Of a DNA stretch of 64,000 bases, positions 49,827-63,310 are shown piece after piece. This DNA comes from Orthonyx spaldingii (Eukaryota > Chordata > Aves > Passeriformes > Orthonychidae), in contig VZTJ01004779.1 in NCBI GenBank assembly GCA_013397795.1, positions 1,193,386 through 1,257,385 on the forward strand, given 5' to 3'. Each line of letters starts with the position of its first letter. Position 1 is the first letter of the stretch. The notes beneath the pieces were generated by a model. It did not search any database, was not told the origin of the DNA, and saw nothing but the letters and a program-made list of their open reading frames with translations. The translations under genes were made by a program, and so were the position numbers.

Positions 49827-52110
49827 CTGAAATGAAACAATGCCTCTAATTAGTTCAAATGCCAAAAATAAAAATTAAGAAAAGACCAGAAAACAGTAAA
49901 AAGTCAATGTCAGAATAAATATGAAATGTATGTAAAAGTAAAAGAGGAAAATACATTTAAGCTCACAGGATTCTTTCACATAGATCTGTCTTAAACAGAG
50001 TTCTCTTGTTTGAGAGATTGATGCTTACTTTATTTCACGTACATGCCATGACTTCAAACAAATATGCCAGAACTAAATATTAACATACCTGGAAAACAAA
50101 CAAGACTTTGCTATTATGGTGCAAATCAGCAGAAAAAAAAAAAAATAGGAAAAATAATTTGCAGAAAAACCCAAGGAAAGAAACAAGAAAAAAACCCCAA
50201 AAACACATAGGAAGTGATATAAAATTTAAGTGCCTAGTAGGTGTTCCATGTGTCAGAAAGAAATTTGGAAGTAGACAGAGAGAGGTGAGTCAGACTTATT
50301 CTAGTCAAGATCTTAGAAATATATGTATGTTAATAGGACATGGAATTGTACTGGATCATGGCCTCACTTCTGCAAGTGGCTGACAGACAACTCACATTTT
50401 GTACATAGCATCAGTGAAAGATGAAAGGAAATACTTGTGATTTGCCCCCATATGACATTGTTAAAAAGATTCACTCTTTCTAAAATTCAAACCAAGCTTC
50501 TGATCTGATGTTTTGACTAAAGCATGAAATATTAAAAATATAGACATATAATTTTTTATAGTCTACTCCCTGAGCAAGTTTTATGTGCACCTATGAATTT
50601 TTAGATTTTTTTGTATGTATGAGAGCTGTTGAGAACCACAATAAAAAGCAGTGATTATTTTGTGCAGTACAAAATATGTCCACATTTTTTCTAATTTGTG
50701 AAGTTTGACAGATGTTTTGATTGATTTGAGAGGAAGTATCTGTTTTTTAACTTTCTATAATTCACGCCATGCTGACATACATTGTACATCTTCCATTTTT
50801 ACCACAGAGCAATGCAAGATTTGGAATCTGTATTATACAGAAAACATTTGCTTTCCTGTCAGCAATGTTGTTCTGGTACTCACTGCAACACTCATTAGAG
50901 CTAGCTGGGAATTTTATGAAAAACATATTTTGTTAGAAAGTACCAATTCCTTTGGAAGGTTACTTAAACAGAGGAAAGAATTAAGGACAATATCAAGTGC
51001 TAGACTAATTTTTTCCCATCAATACATATTTATGAGTACAGCACTGACTTCAGCGCTATTAGCTACTCTGTCATGACCTTTCTCTCTGACTGCTCTTCTG
51101 AGGCAAAAGCTCCTTTCAATCCCTTCATTTTTTGGTAAGGCCTTGTTTCTGTTTCATGGAACAAACAAATCTACAACATCACAAATGTTCTACACCAGTG
51201 GGAATCCTTGTTTTCTACCCAGTTTTCACACCGTGCACAACTCATTCCAACTAAGCGAATTTTTAGTTAACACATGCTGCCACTTTATTTCCTAAAATAT
51301 CTCAAAACCAGTACTGAACAGATTCACATATGATTTACTCACACTGCTCAACACCTCGAATTATCTGTTTAAGTAGCAATACCCAGCAATTCTATTTCCT
51401 GCCTCACATTTAGCATGAGAAATAATTTTACAAAAATGTTTTAAATTCTGGTATGAAAAATCATGTGCCATTATGCGAGTCAAGTCATGTACAGAATTCC
51501 TGAAGCAGTAGGACAAATTTAAAATTAAAACATAAAACTAAATCAGAGAGACCTTATTTTGTTCCCTAATCTTGCAGAACAAAAGTCATTTTTGCAGAGG
51601 GGAAACACAAGATCTATGCACTTAAAGGGAGCTTTCTAACATTCTTTAGAAAGTTGGAGTGATCAATAGGCCCTTCTGTAACACTGTGAAAGAGCTGCGC
51701 CCATAATGCTACTGAATGTCTCTGGGAATGTGAGCACAAAGACATTTTGATACAAAGAATATAATTGTATTGCTTTGTATTATACAAGAAAAATAGAACT
51801 ACCCTTCATAACTGCCTGTGTCTCTGTCTTTCCTCCTTTTTGCAGCATTTAAGCTATTCATAATGTTTATGTTGAAATCAATCTAAGCAGTCAAAAATTC
51901 TGCTTCACAAATAATATGTTCTTTTGGGATTTTTTTTTGGTAAAGCTTTCAGAAAGAAAATTAAGACACAGCACAGTAGCATCCCCAGCAGGACATATTA
52001 ATTACAAATGTATTACAAGTAAACCTTGAACCAAAAGTTCCATTGATTTTTTAGGGTCTAGGAAGTATACCTTCCATTAATCACAACTAAAAATACACTA
52101 AGATACCCTA

Positions 52111-52299
52111 CACTACTGCCACACATATCATTCTAGCCTGAGGAAGGCTGCTGTTTTCTGGCAATGGGGTAATTATGTCTTCTTCCTCAAACAGATTGAA
52201 TGTCTTCACTGGGTCAGCATTGTAGTAAGTCTTGAGATACAAAGGGCTCAAAGTTGCATCAGGTAAATTTATCATGTCGTTGAAAAAGTGTCTGTTAAC
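52111..52299 (-). other. Coding-like short ORF or pseudogene fragment, unrecognised
   Basis: An open frame of 63 codons on the minus strand between TGA (52302-52300) and TAG (52110-52108), with an ATG at 52275. The translation from that ATG runs MINLPDATLSPLYLKTYYN and later DPVKTFNLFEEEDIITPLP. Its residue make-up (mixed charged, proline and aromatic, no low complexity) looks more like real protein than the other chance frames here, and it is GC-richer than its flanks. I do not recognise the family and see no clear splice pair. A fragment of a processed pseudogene, an old exon, or chance are all possible. Confidence 0.25.
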
Positions 52300-53935
52300 T
52301 CAAACCTTTGAAAACTATAAAAAACCAATCATGGCTAGTCAATGGCTTGCAAAACAAATGCCTACTCATTTATTATACATTCTTGCTGAAAATAACTTTT
52401 TTTAAAAGTTTTTTTAGGTTGTGATCTAAAACCACTGTCCTTTGCCTAAGAGGAATTAAAATATTCAGAAGAGTCTCCTCTGCCATTTGTTATCGATGGT
52501 GATGTGTTACTCACCCTATAATACAAAGTTATCCTAAACCTAAATTTGAAAAATGCCCAAAACAGCTTCAGTCTGAATTGTTGGTTCTCACTTAATTGCC
52601 CTTCTTCAAAACCACAGTGATGGGAGAGATGGGGGAAACAAGAGAGAGTATGGGACACAGGAAGGACTGAAGATACTGGATGGAAACCACAAGGTGAGGT
52701 TTTACCAGAAGCAGAAATTCCTTTCTAGAGGTAGAACAAAAGTAAAATCTAAGACAGAACTTTGTTAAAATCTTAATGATTAGAAAGACTAGGGATTTAA
52801 GTGTATGACAGCTGTGCATATTGTTTTAACTCACTGTCTTTGAGTGAAATACAGGTTAAAACACAAACTTTCTTGGTTAACTGATAGGGCTGTTGACTGC
52901 AACTGTTGATATTTACATAACACACGAGGACCCAAAGGAAATTCAAGGGATTTATTTTAAAAGAAAACCACCAAAAACCATTATACATATGGGAAGATAA
53001 GATTCCTGTTTTATCATGGATTAAATTAACCCTCCAACTTAAATATTGACTGAGGAAATGAATTCACAAATTACACTGGTATGGAAAAAAACCTAAACTA
53101 CCCTACACTACACCACAGTCAACTACACAAGTCTTAAAACTGTGAGGTACTGTACAATTAAAATGTGAGTCAAATGTGGAATTTGCAGTACAGTCTTCCC
53201 CCCAGGTGTTGTAAGGGAGTGAAACATTCTTAGAATATTCCATACAGCAAATCAACTGCATGCACATATTCTAGAAAGCTCTCAATATTAAGTAGACTGC
53301 AATGATATCTCCAGTGCATATCATATATTCCAAATTCAGCAACTGAAACAATTTATGTCAAAGAACATTACCTAAAACCACAAAAGTTGGTGAAAAAGTA
53401 AAAAGAAAAGGAAAATCAGGAAATAGACTGAAATCAGATGTTAATAGATAATTGTAGTTGCAAATTTTTTAGTTTGAATACATTTAGGTATCTCAAAACA
53501 TCAGTCTTCTTCCTACATATCTCACTGCTGTCTACTTTCATTGCCGTTCCTGTGTTCTGTCCAAACACTCTATAATGGACCTCATTGTCTCTATGTAAAT
53601 TTGACAAATAAATTTTATCAAACAACTAAATTATTTAATCAGCTCATTTATCAGATACATTATGTACAAAGTTAACATTGTGGGAAGTATTACATGAAAA
53701 GCTGGTATTCTACAAAAAACTCACTATTCAGAGCTAGATGCAAGTCAGTAATTATTAAAGAAATACAGAGAACATCATGAAATAATTAAAAAATAACTTG
53801 TTCAGAGAATGTATAAAGACATCTGTTCATGAACACTGGCTCTCCAATGAGTTAAAGCTCAAAAAAATTTTGATTAGCATAAAACTGTTAACAGAAGTTA
53901 TATTTTAGAATAAATTAGCAGAGGTAAATCCTTCA

Positions 53936-54272
53936 CCGAAGGAAAGTGGACAAAAGGGAAAGGAAATAGAAAGGGAAGAGTTGGGGAGAGAGGGGAAAGG
54001 AAAGGAAGAGATGATGATTAAGAGCAAATGTTGAGGCTTGAGTGGGACCATGGAGAGGACATGAGGAAGAGGGATTGAAAGCATACCTCGAGCCTAGAGG
54101 CACGGCTGTGGGAATGGCAGGGGAAAGCAATCACAAATGGAGGGGGTTCTTATGGAACGTTTTTACTCCAGTTTCCAGTGGACAGCTTCCCAGGCAGAAT
54201 GCAAGGGCTGATTATGCTACTGACTACATGGAAAGAAGCTGAAGTTCACTTCTATGAGAAAGAAGTGGGGAA
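53936..54272 (+). mobile_element. Probable 3' internal end of an endogenous retrovirus, with polypurine tract
   Basis: Directly upstream of the LTR start lies a 17-base purine-only run, GAGAAAGAAGTGGGGAA (54256-54272), in the position and form of a retroviral polypurine tract that primes plus-strand synthesis. The sequence before it (a purine-rich block at 53936-54020 and a 66-codon open frame at 54042-54242) would then be degenerate internal sequence, but I see no retroviral protein motif. Its left limit is arbitrary. Confidence 0.5.
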
Positions 54273-54614
54273 TGTTGTGATCAGCATTAGAGGGCCCTGC
54301 CCCCAGTCATGGGGAACAGAGGGATAACCAGGATTACCGGACTGTGTGGATTCGAAAGCCTGACACATCAGCCCCACACTGGGCACCAGAATGATCTGTT
54401 GTGTTGTAAGTTCAGTTTGCAACCAAGGCCCACACAGCTGCTCACTCACTTGCCCCACCCCACTCACCCACAGCCCAGGGGAATGGGATTTGGCATCTGT
54501 TAGTGGGTAGTGAGCAACTGTATTGTGCATCACTTGTTTTTCTTGGGCTTTATCTGTCTGGGTTTTTTTTTCTTCAAATCTACAACAGCATTATTATTAC
54601 TATTACTATTACTA

Positions 54615-54654
<40 letters not shown>

Positions 54655-54795
54655 TCAATTATTAAACTGTGTTTATCTCAACCTACAAAGTTTTCCTTTT
54701 GATTCTCTTCCCCATTCCACTGGAAGGAGGAGGGAGTGTGGAGTGAGCAAGCAGCTGCATAGTGCTTGGTTACCAGTTAGGCTTAAACCACAACA
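54273..54795 (+). mobile_element. 3' LTR of an avian ERV (ERVL-like)
   Basis: Starts TGTTGTGATCAGC and ends TTAAACCACAACA, so the termini form an inverted repeat TGTTGTG/CACAACA. It carries an ATT microsatellite followed by CAATTATTAAACTGTG, TTATCTCAACC and the GGAGGGAGTGTGGAGTGAGC then AGCAGCTGCATAGTGCTTGG blocks that I know from songbird LTRs. With the polypurine tract just before it, this is the 3' LTR of a 5'-truncated provirus. The base composition and shared blocks link it to the elements at 30884, 36430 and 62872. The right flank is AGTCA. No left partner was found. Confidence 0.8.
54591..54652. repeat. (ATT)n microsatellite inside the LTR
   Basis: About 20 ATT/TTA units with a few interruptions (ACT) at the left end. 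The same kind of tract sits at this place in related avian LTRs as I remember them. Confidence 0.9.
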
Positions 54796-57700
54796 AGTCA
54801 TAAATTTTCTCCTGCAAACATGAAGGTTAGAAATGCACTTCTATTTCCTAAGATTCATAAGCACTCAAAATTTCAAACAATGAGTCCATAATAACAGCTC
54901 CAGCAAAATACATGATACAGAAGACTGAAACACAGCTATTATCTGAGGTTCCTTAATAAGCATATATTTTTTCTGTTTTCTAAAAATGTCATGTAATAGA
55001 TACATTTTCGAATTTCTTTAAGAAAAATTACAAAGGGTAAAACCTTGGCTGAGGAAGAGATCTCTGACTTTTCATTTGCTTTGGCAGACAAATATGCACT
55101 TAGATTACACTTTTCATTTGAGGCAGACTAGACTGTAAGAAGATTATTACAGTAAGACAGGTTGGATACCATTTCTTATTCATTTTAGAGTATTACTGGC
55201 TTATTATTATCAGTTCATATGGGAAATCTAGCAACCAAAACTATCAGTAGATGGAGAGAGACAGAGAATAAATTAAAAGAGAAAAGGTACTCTAACAGGG
55301 AATTCAAGGTTCAGCATGGCACTAGACTAAAGATTTAAGGTTTTATTAGGTGTACATAGGAAAGATAAGCTTACAATAAAACAAGCAGACATAGAAGTCC
55401 TTCAGAGTTTCAGGACAGGTAAATAACTGAGATTTTATCTTGGGACAAGACCTTTGGCTCCATGAGGGACAGGACACCTGGATTGCAGAGCCTGGAAAGG
55501 AGCTGCATTGCATTCCACCTGTGCCCCCAGCATGCAGGGCTATGAAACACACAGGCAGAGGTGCCCTGCAGTTTGTCCAGGATCTCAGACCACTGACTGA
55601 TAATTAAAAAAACTTAAAAGACAAGGTGCAATCCAGAAAGGAAGAAGGACATAAACCATAACTTTTTTTTTTTATATAACTTTTTCAAGTAATTGTCTCA
55701 TATTCAGTTTGTAAATCTGTAAATTTTGCTGCATAGATGTCAGTATGAAAGGAATAAGAACTTAGTTGACTCACAGATGTTACCCTTAATAAGACTTTAA
55801 AGAATCAGCCTTTTCTTGCAGTCAAAATATTTGATGTCTCACTCTGTGAAACAATAAAGAAATGATACTGAACTAATCTCAACAGATCTTTTAAGTCAGT
55901 TTTAATAAAAGAGGGACTATAAATACTTGTTCTTGCTCTGCTAAATATATTAAAAGTTCAGTTTCTCTCCCCAACATCCTTGCTTCTGGCTTGTTCTATT
56001 CTGCTGGGAAGTTCTTCAAAGTGACTGACATTTTCTTTCATTGATGCTGGATTACTATTACAGCAGAAAAGGATATTGTCCCAGCCAAGAGGGAAAAAAG
56101 ATGCACCAGGCTTTGTTTAATTATGCCACAGGTTCTTGGACTCATGGGAAGCATCAAACAATAACTTGAGCCAGCCATGCCATCCTTTCTTACTTCAGCA
56201 TTCTTTTCCCTGTTAGAACATGGATGCATCCCTTCTGCTGGAGCTGAAACTAAACTCCACGTTAGGCAGCAGGAGCTTTGCTTCCTTACTGTTAGGGATC
56301 CAATCTGGTTCCACAGCTTTATGGTAGAGATCTCCTTTTTTTGCTCCCTAACTTAAATTTTCAGGGAATTACATAGAGGAGTAACTGATGGACACCAGTA
56401 TTTTAGAAATGACTGCTACTGACCAACTGAGGGAAAGGTGTACGACCCTCCTCTAAAGAAGCCACGTTCTTCTCCCACTCGGAGAACCAAATGGTCCCAT
56501 GCCTTTCAACAAGGGAACAATCACAATGCCTGAAGCAGGCCCAGGACACCCTTAAACAGGGATCTAAGGGCAGGTCCTACCAATTGTCTGAAGGCAGCTC
56601 AAGTTTGTGGACCGGACACACACTCCCAGGGTAGAAGCTGGTTTCATACACAGGCCCTGAATTAGGGAATGATATCAGACCCTCCTGGGACTTCAGTTCT
56701 TGTAAAAGCATATTTTCCTCTCAGCACAATGAGTCATTCTACTTTTCTAGTGTCGTTAAAAAGAAGGACATTTGCACACCCCCAAGTTTCTGAAGAATAC
56801 TGTGTTATTTCCATTCTAAAATAAATCAGACAATTTCATTGTAATGGCCATACACACCCAGAACAGAAACAGAGATGCATTGACATACACAATTCTGTTA
56901 GTATAGCTACCCCCGTTTCTTTAGCTCCCAGAGACTCACCTCTAAATTAAATGTAATATAAGTGTAATTTTAAATATTTTAAAGGAAACAAAATTTCTCT
57001 TTAGTAAGCAGTGGATGATCAATGTTGGCATCTACTGCATTTCTTTTAAACAATACAAAGCTTACAGGGATACACAAAACAAATCTGGCAGCTGTCTTTT
57101 TCACCAGTTTAATCTGGCTAGAAAATGTCATTGAAGCATTTCTTATTTTGCAGCCTATGATGTTCAAGGCCATTAAGGACTGGATGACTGGCAATGGGAT
57201 CAAAAGAAACCTGCTGGAAGTGGAAATGAACATACACTCAGCAAGTTCCTACAAGGTTGAAGAGTGAGTTATGAATTCAGAGTCAAGGATGGGTTCTTTT
57301 GACAGGACAGTCAGCTTCACGCAATCTAATAATCGACTGCAATGAGGTTGCTTTTTTTTTTCTAAGTATAAATATAATTACTTTTCCCACTCTGCAAAGA
57401 CAGCTATAAAGAAGAAAACTACCATAAACTAAAAACTAATTTTATTTATAGTCTTATCTCAGATGTAAGTTTCAGTAGAAGACGGAGCGTTAATTATATT
57501 TACATGTTCAAGAACACTCATTTTGTTTTAATTTACAGTGTTTAGATATTTTTTTAAGCTACAGTGGGTAGAGTTTTATAACAGCATTTTTAAACACTGG
57601 GAGCTGAAAAGTTTAAAATGCAGGGTTTTCGAAAGGAAGAGCCAGTCCACTTTCCAGTGGAGAAACAAACTGTATCTAGCAGATGCCAAATGCAACAATT

Positions 57701-60700
57701 TTGGCTAAACTTCTCATTTAAGAGAGGAACAGTTTCACAGCAGACTGTTCCATGAATATTTGTTGTTCAAGTAATTTATATTTCTACACATTATTATTTT
57801 CTGTTATTGGAAAACACAAAAAAAGGGAGTATCTTCAGTCTTGATGAAATAACAAGATTTAGTGCAAAATCTCAGAGAGCAAAGAAAGATTCTGAAATTT
57901 TTGCCTTTTGTCTTACTAGTGTTCTGAATCTTAGAGAACAGCTTAATTTTTACACAAAGAGATCCAGAATACTGCACATACTGGGTTTCCTCACATATGA
58001 AAATGTCCTTTCTGAGTCAGGATTCTCCTCTTGTTGACAGACAGGCTTTAGCAGTACTTTTTTCATCAGCTTAGAGCTTAAATCCTGTCTACACAGAATA
58101 TATGAGGTGTATAAGGGACAAGTGGAATTTCAAAATTTTACTTTGGAATCCCTTCAGGTACATAATCTCATCTTTGAGAATAAATAAAACAGACAAACCT
58201 CTTCTACTGTCTATACTTGGTATAGGCAAATAGTCAAGCTTCTAAATAGGTGCCACTGTATTCAAAGAAGACAAAGCAACAGCAATTTTCATGAATAAGA
58301 AAAGAAAAAGAACAAACTCCCTAATTATAAAGCACTGCTATTACTTGAATTACAAATGCTATATAAACAAGAGACAATCTAGATCAGTGCTCCTCTGACT
58401 AGGACGTGAAATAGGCAGATGTGATGTGTCATTTGCACAAAAGCTTTAGAATGAAACTCAGTTTGACTCTACACGATGGCTCAGATACCTGGTAGCTCCA
58501 TTCCTGTGTTTGCAAAATGCTGGCATTGCCCACCAACACAGAGAAAGTACCTTAACCTGGACAACTGGGTAAATTAAGTCATTGTAACACATCATCCAGT
58601 TTGCCTGATTTGACATCACCCATCGAGAAAGTACAAAAGGCAAGAGTTCTGGCATTTCCTGTCATGCTTCTGTTCCCACTAATTCTTGTAATTTTTTTTT
58701 TTTTTTGTCTTTCATTAATATGACTTCATTAGGAAACACTTGTTTATCATTTTAATTTTAACAAAAACCACAGAGGAATGATGAAAGGAAAGTGGGTATC
58801 ATACAGAAAAAAACAAATAATGAAATTATATATTTAGTCTTTATCAGTGAGCAGTCATCATGAAGAACAATTTGGTAGCCAAATAAATATTAAACTGTTA
58901 ATATATCTGAGGTAGCACTCCTTGCAACCTTTTTTTTCCCCAAATGTCTTTTCATTGACTGAACTGAACCTTTAGTACTGACTCTAAGTGGATGACTCAC
59001 CCTCCATCCTAAAGAGCCACAAACATTTAATCAAACTCATTGCTTTTTCTAGCACGTACACAGAGTCACTCCCTGTCACCTTGCTACATGGAATAGTTAA
59101 ATTAAGTAAATAATTATTTAAAATACTGCCATTTAAATCTGTAGCAATGGTAAAATCTATACCACCACATCTGAGCTGGCTGGTGATCATTTTCACTTGG
59201 TGAGAAGGAAAAGCCATCATTTATTTATTCAGAATGAAGGTTACTGCATTAACTGCTGTTCTGTGTCAAAGCCCAGCTGAGCAGGAGAACTGACTGCAGG
59301 CACTACAACCAAGAACTGTTCTGGCACTTCCCCTACAACCACTGTTCTTATTCCCAACAAGCTTGCTTGCAGTAAATGGGATATTAATTCAAATGACATG
59401 CTTAAAAGAGCAAGTATACCCCCTCTGCTTGAGCTCAGGCAGGAGTTTAAAATAGGTTCTTTCACTTTTTTTCTCACCTGGAGAAGTCAAGCACAACTTT
59501 AGAGACTGAAAATCTGCCTATAAAACTACACGGCTAAAAGGATACAGTTTTCAAATGCAGTCCATTGCTTTGGCTATTTTTTTTATATATATCATGATAT
59601 ATTGTTCATTATCTAAATGTGAGAAATTAAAAACCAACAAAAAAAACCCCCAAACAAACCCAAGATTTTTTTTAACTACTACTAAAAATCCGTAGTCTGC
59701 TATAGAGCAATCTTCTATATGCAAAAATTCAAGACATTCAGAACGAAATCATAGAAAGACAAAGCAGCAAGAGGACAGTATTTGCATGGGAACAGCAGAA
59801 CAGTTTAAGACACGACCAAACAGCAGGAAAAGAATAGAAGTAGAAAACTTCTAATTCAAATTTACACATATAGCAGCCTTCCAGCCTGACAAGAGGCCAC
59901 CCAGGATGAGCTGTGAGTGTGGCACTACCATTGCCCAAGGCTGCAGGAACCCTGATCTCCGTGACTGCCACTCTCTGACTGCTGGACAGACCAGTCTGCT
60001 CCTCATTTCACAACCATTCTACTTCACACCTCACATAAGTCATGAGGTCCATTTTCAGATTTTATGAATGGCCAAAAGCACGTTATAGTAGAGTTTTACA
60101 ATATCTGATGATACATGCTCATTACTCTAGCACACTTCAAAACCTCAGGTTTTATTCCCCCGCATTGGTACCAATACTGTGATCTCATATGCTCAGGACA
60201 TTGGGAAGAAGGAAAAGGGATCTTTGTTTCTTCTGTTTATATTTTTATTCTTTCTCTTGGAGTGCTCCTAATGCAAATAATGTATGCAGATAACACATAT
60301 ATTGTATAATGTTCTTACATTGAAAATAATATAAATTTGCCATTTTTCTTTCTCCACAGCTCATCAAACGACACATATTTGTTTATGTAGCAAATAAATG
60401 AAATGATAACTGGTTACAATATTAAAAGATATCTTGACTAGATCCTGAGTTGATAATTTCTATGAGTTCTGCACATTATTGTCTGCAAACATGTTCAACA
60501 TATTTATAGTAAGTTGCTGTGTTTAAGCTACGAGCAGGTAGCATGCACATGCACCTTAAATCACTACAACTAATTATGGTAACTTACTGAAAATTATTGA
60601 CATATGTTTCTTTTGTAATATGTGGCAATAAATGACACAGAATCTCAAAGGAATTTATGTAACAATTTGCATTTGTGAATCTGGATCCCTTTTCATAATT

Positions 60701-60899
60701 AATAAAAACAGCAACATAAGATGAATTTCTCTTTAAAAGCAATCATTAAAAATTGCCTGTAGTACAGTGAATAAGGAAGAAATAATGAGATTTTAGCTGG
60801 CATTTTAGTTGCATTTTTGTGTTAATAACTTATGAGTGGTTCCAGAAATCTGTTTATCTTATTGTTGGATTATACCACATGTTACACCCATCATTTAAC

Positions 60900-60939
60900 T
60901 ATATATATATGTGTGTGTGTATATATATATATATATATA
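60900..60939. repeat. Compound (TA)n(GT)n(AT)n microsatellite
   Basis: About five TA units, five GT units, then about ten AT units. The AT parts are self-complementary and could form a hairpin. Confidence 0.95.
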
Positions 60940-62539
60940 AAACTGATAATGTAGGGTTTAATTTTAATCTTAATTGCTTGTGTGTCATTCTTATAAAAAT
61001 AGTGCAATGAAGAAAGTAGCCATCAGCCTAAAACTATACAAAGGAAACAGATGACCACCAAGCAGTCTAGAAATACAAATCAGCATCCTGAAGTTAGTGG
61101 AATAAACCAGCACCCAAGAGGTACCACCCATCTGAACAAGGTGGATTGGTTCTCACATATGAGAAGAAGAAATAATGGAAATATGGAAAACCATATGTAA
61201 CAACAGAGCTTGGGGAAGATGGTTTTGGCTTCCTGAATAGAAACCCACACAACTCAGAGACTGAAATCTGCGGCCATCAGGGCTCAGAGTGTGACATGGA
61301 ACTCACAGTATCATACACCGAAAGCTTGACCAGTGGAGTTCCATATGCACTGCAGATCTTGCCATCTTCCAAAACTTGAACCAATTTCTGAAACTGAGAA
61401 AAGAGTATCCCCAAAGACATCCCTGGATGCATAAATCAAGGGAGCAGAAGAGAACAGACATGGGACAATTCTATTTTTCCTTTCAAAAGTTCCGTCCAAC
61501 AATTTTTAAAAGAAAACTTTGATGTGAAGGAGTCTTAGAAAAAGAGCTGCATCATTTTTAGAAGAATTCTGGGCAACACCCCCACTGCAGATGGCACCAC
61601 CCTGTCCCTGCCATCTGCCTGTACAACAGTATCCCCAGCATCAATCACGATATTTTGAGTCATGAGTCACCCTCACACCTGAAGTGCCCTGGGTACACAA
61701 AGAGGAGCCCCTGTAGCACAGACACCCTCTTAGATTTGCCTAGGCGAATTTCCAGTGGCTGGCCCTGAACAGCTTGCAGGCCCACACATCATTCCTGCCA
61801 GGATTAATGCATAAGGGGACACTGTGTCTGACTCAGCACACTCTTCTCAGAATTACTGGGCCTTCGGGAAGTGGCTATGCAAATATCAGCACGATATATG
61901 GACCGCATGTGGACATGATGTATGTAACACTGAGAGGTTACTGCAGGTTACACAATGCAAGGCTTTATACAATTCATGAAGTTCACTCAACTGCTGCTGT
62001 GAATGTTAATCAGATATTCGGTCTCCAATCCATATCAGGACTAATTAAAAAGTGTTATTTACTGTAGAGTGTAGGCTTGCTCAGGCAACTGCCTGGCATT
62101 AATCAGTTCTTGAGTGCTGGAATTTAAACCAAAAAAATGCAAGAAAATTATGAGTAATGCCAGTTTTGTTTAGTGCCACACACTATTAAATTAATGAGGA
62201 CTAAATGAGCCTTTATTCAAAGATACTTACAAAATAAACAACTGGTTTTCTGGAGTTCATTACTGCTTTCAAAATTTTCTGTTAGCATCAAAGTCAGGAA
62301 ATTTTTCATGCAACTTCTAGGAAATGTTGCTGGTTTACTCCTACTAAATTACTTAAGCTTCACAGAAAGACAGACATTATGAGCTAGAGACAAATGTCAC
62401 CTTGATACTTCCATTTTTCCTGGAATGGAAACAAATTTTGTGCCAATTCTGAAGTATTTACAGCAGTTTTAATAAATTTCTTGAGTATTGAGGTATTTTC
62501 AGTTTAAAGCTCTTTTGTATGAGAACAGATATTTTAATA

Positions 62540-62814
62540 GGGTCTATAGTAATAGGACAAGGAGTAATAATTTTAAACTAAAAGAGGGGACATTTAGACT
62601 AGATTTAAGGAAAAGATTTATTTTTTTTTTTACATTTATGGTGGTAAAACACTGGAACAGGTTACCCAGAAATGTGATGGATGCCCCACCTCTGGAAATA
62701 TTCAGGGTCAGACTGGACAGGGCTCTGAGGCACGTGGTCTCCTGGAAGATATCCCTGGTGGGAACTAGATGACCTTTGAAGATCCCTTCCAACCCAAATT
62801 ATTCTATGATTCTA
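62540..62814 (+). mobile_element. CR1 LINE 3' fragment, different subfamily
   Basis: The plus frame contains FKLKEGTFRLDLRKRF, then MVVKHWNRLPRNVMDAPPLE and RVRLDRAL, the C-terminal end of CR1 ORF2, followed by GATGACCTTTGAAGATCCCT and the terminal repeat ATTCTATGATTCTA. The residues around the HWNRLP motif differ from the copy at 44391 ([15 protein letters not shown]), so it is another CR1 subfamily. A T-run at 62620-62631 breaks the RKRF-MVV join. It ends about 57 bp before the next LTR. Confidence 0.9.
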
Positions 62815-62871
62815 CAGCACTAGAACAATCTGAACATAAGTCTCATCCTAGAGGGAGTTCTGCTAGGACAG

Positions 62872-63310
62872 TGTCCTGGTTTCAGCTGGGATAGAGTTAA
62901 TTAATTTCTTCTCAGTAGCTGTTACAGTGCTGTGTTTTGGATTAGGAATAAGAACGGTGTTGATAACACAGTGATGTTTTGGTTTTTGCTAAGTCATGAT
63001 TATCCTAAGTCAAAAACTTTTCTTTTTGCCTCATGCTCTGCTGGCAAGAAGGTCAGCAAAATAAAATGGGAGGGAGCATAGCAGGGATAGGTGACCCAGA
63101 AAGCCACCTGTGTCCTGGGCTGCACCTAAAGCAGTGGGGGCAGCAGGTCAAGTGAGGTGCCAAAGGGATATTCCACACCACAGAACATCATTCCCAGTAT
63201 ATAAACTGGGTGGAGTTACCTGGAAGAGTGGTTGATCTGGGTTTGGGAAGGTGGGTTCTTTACCGGATTTTCATGTGTGTAGTTCTAAATAAAGTTTGTG
63301 AAAACATAAA
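62872..63310 (+). mobile_element. Avian ERV LTR, 3' end unsure
   Basis: Starts TGTCCTGGTTTCAGCTGGGA, a start I recognise from songbird ERV LTRs. The body has GTGCTGTGTTTTGGATTAGG, a TATA box TATATAAA (63198-63205) and AATAAA at 63288-63293. The usual 3' blocks of the family (GGGGGAGTGAGC, AAACCACAACA) are absent, so it is either truncated soon after the polyadenylation signal or a variant with a short U5. GACAG precedes the start and I do not see it repeated after 63310. Antisense to DMD. Confidence 0.75.

Noticed and set aside
54503..54823. 106-codon ORF with a run of tyrosines
   Set aside because: The tyrosine run is the translation of the ATT microsatellite in the LTR.
57022..57267. 81-codon plus-strand ORF in intron 2
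   Set aside because: Composition looks plausible but there is no known motif, no conserved context and the opposite strand is open as well. Treated as chance.
61774..62067. 97-codon plus-strand ORF
   Set aside because: No family motif. Lies in a slightly GC-richer intronic stretch. Probably chance.
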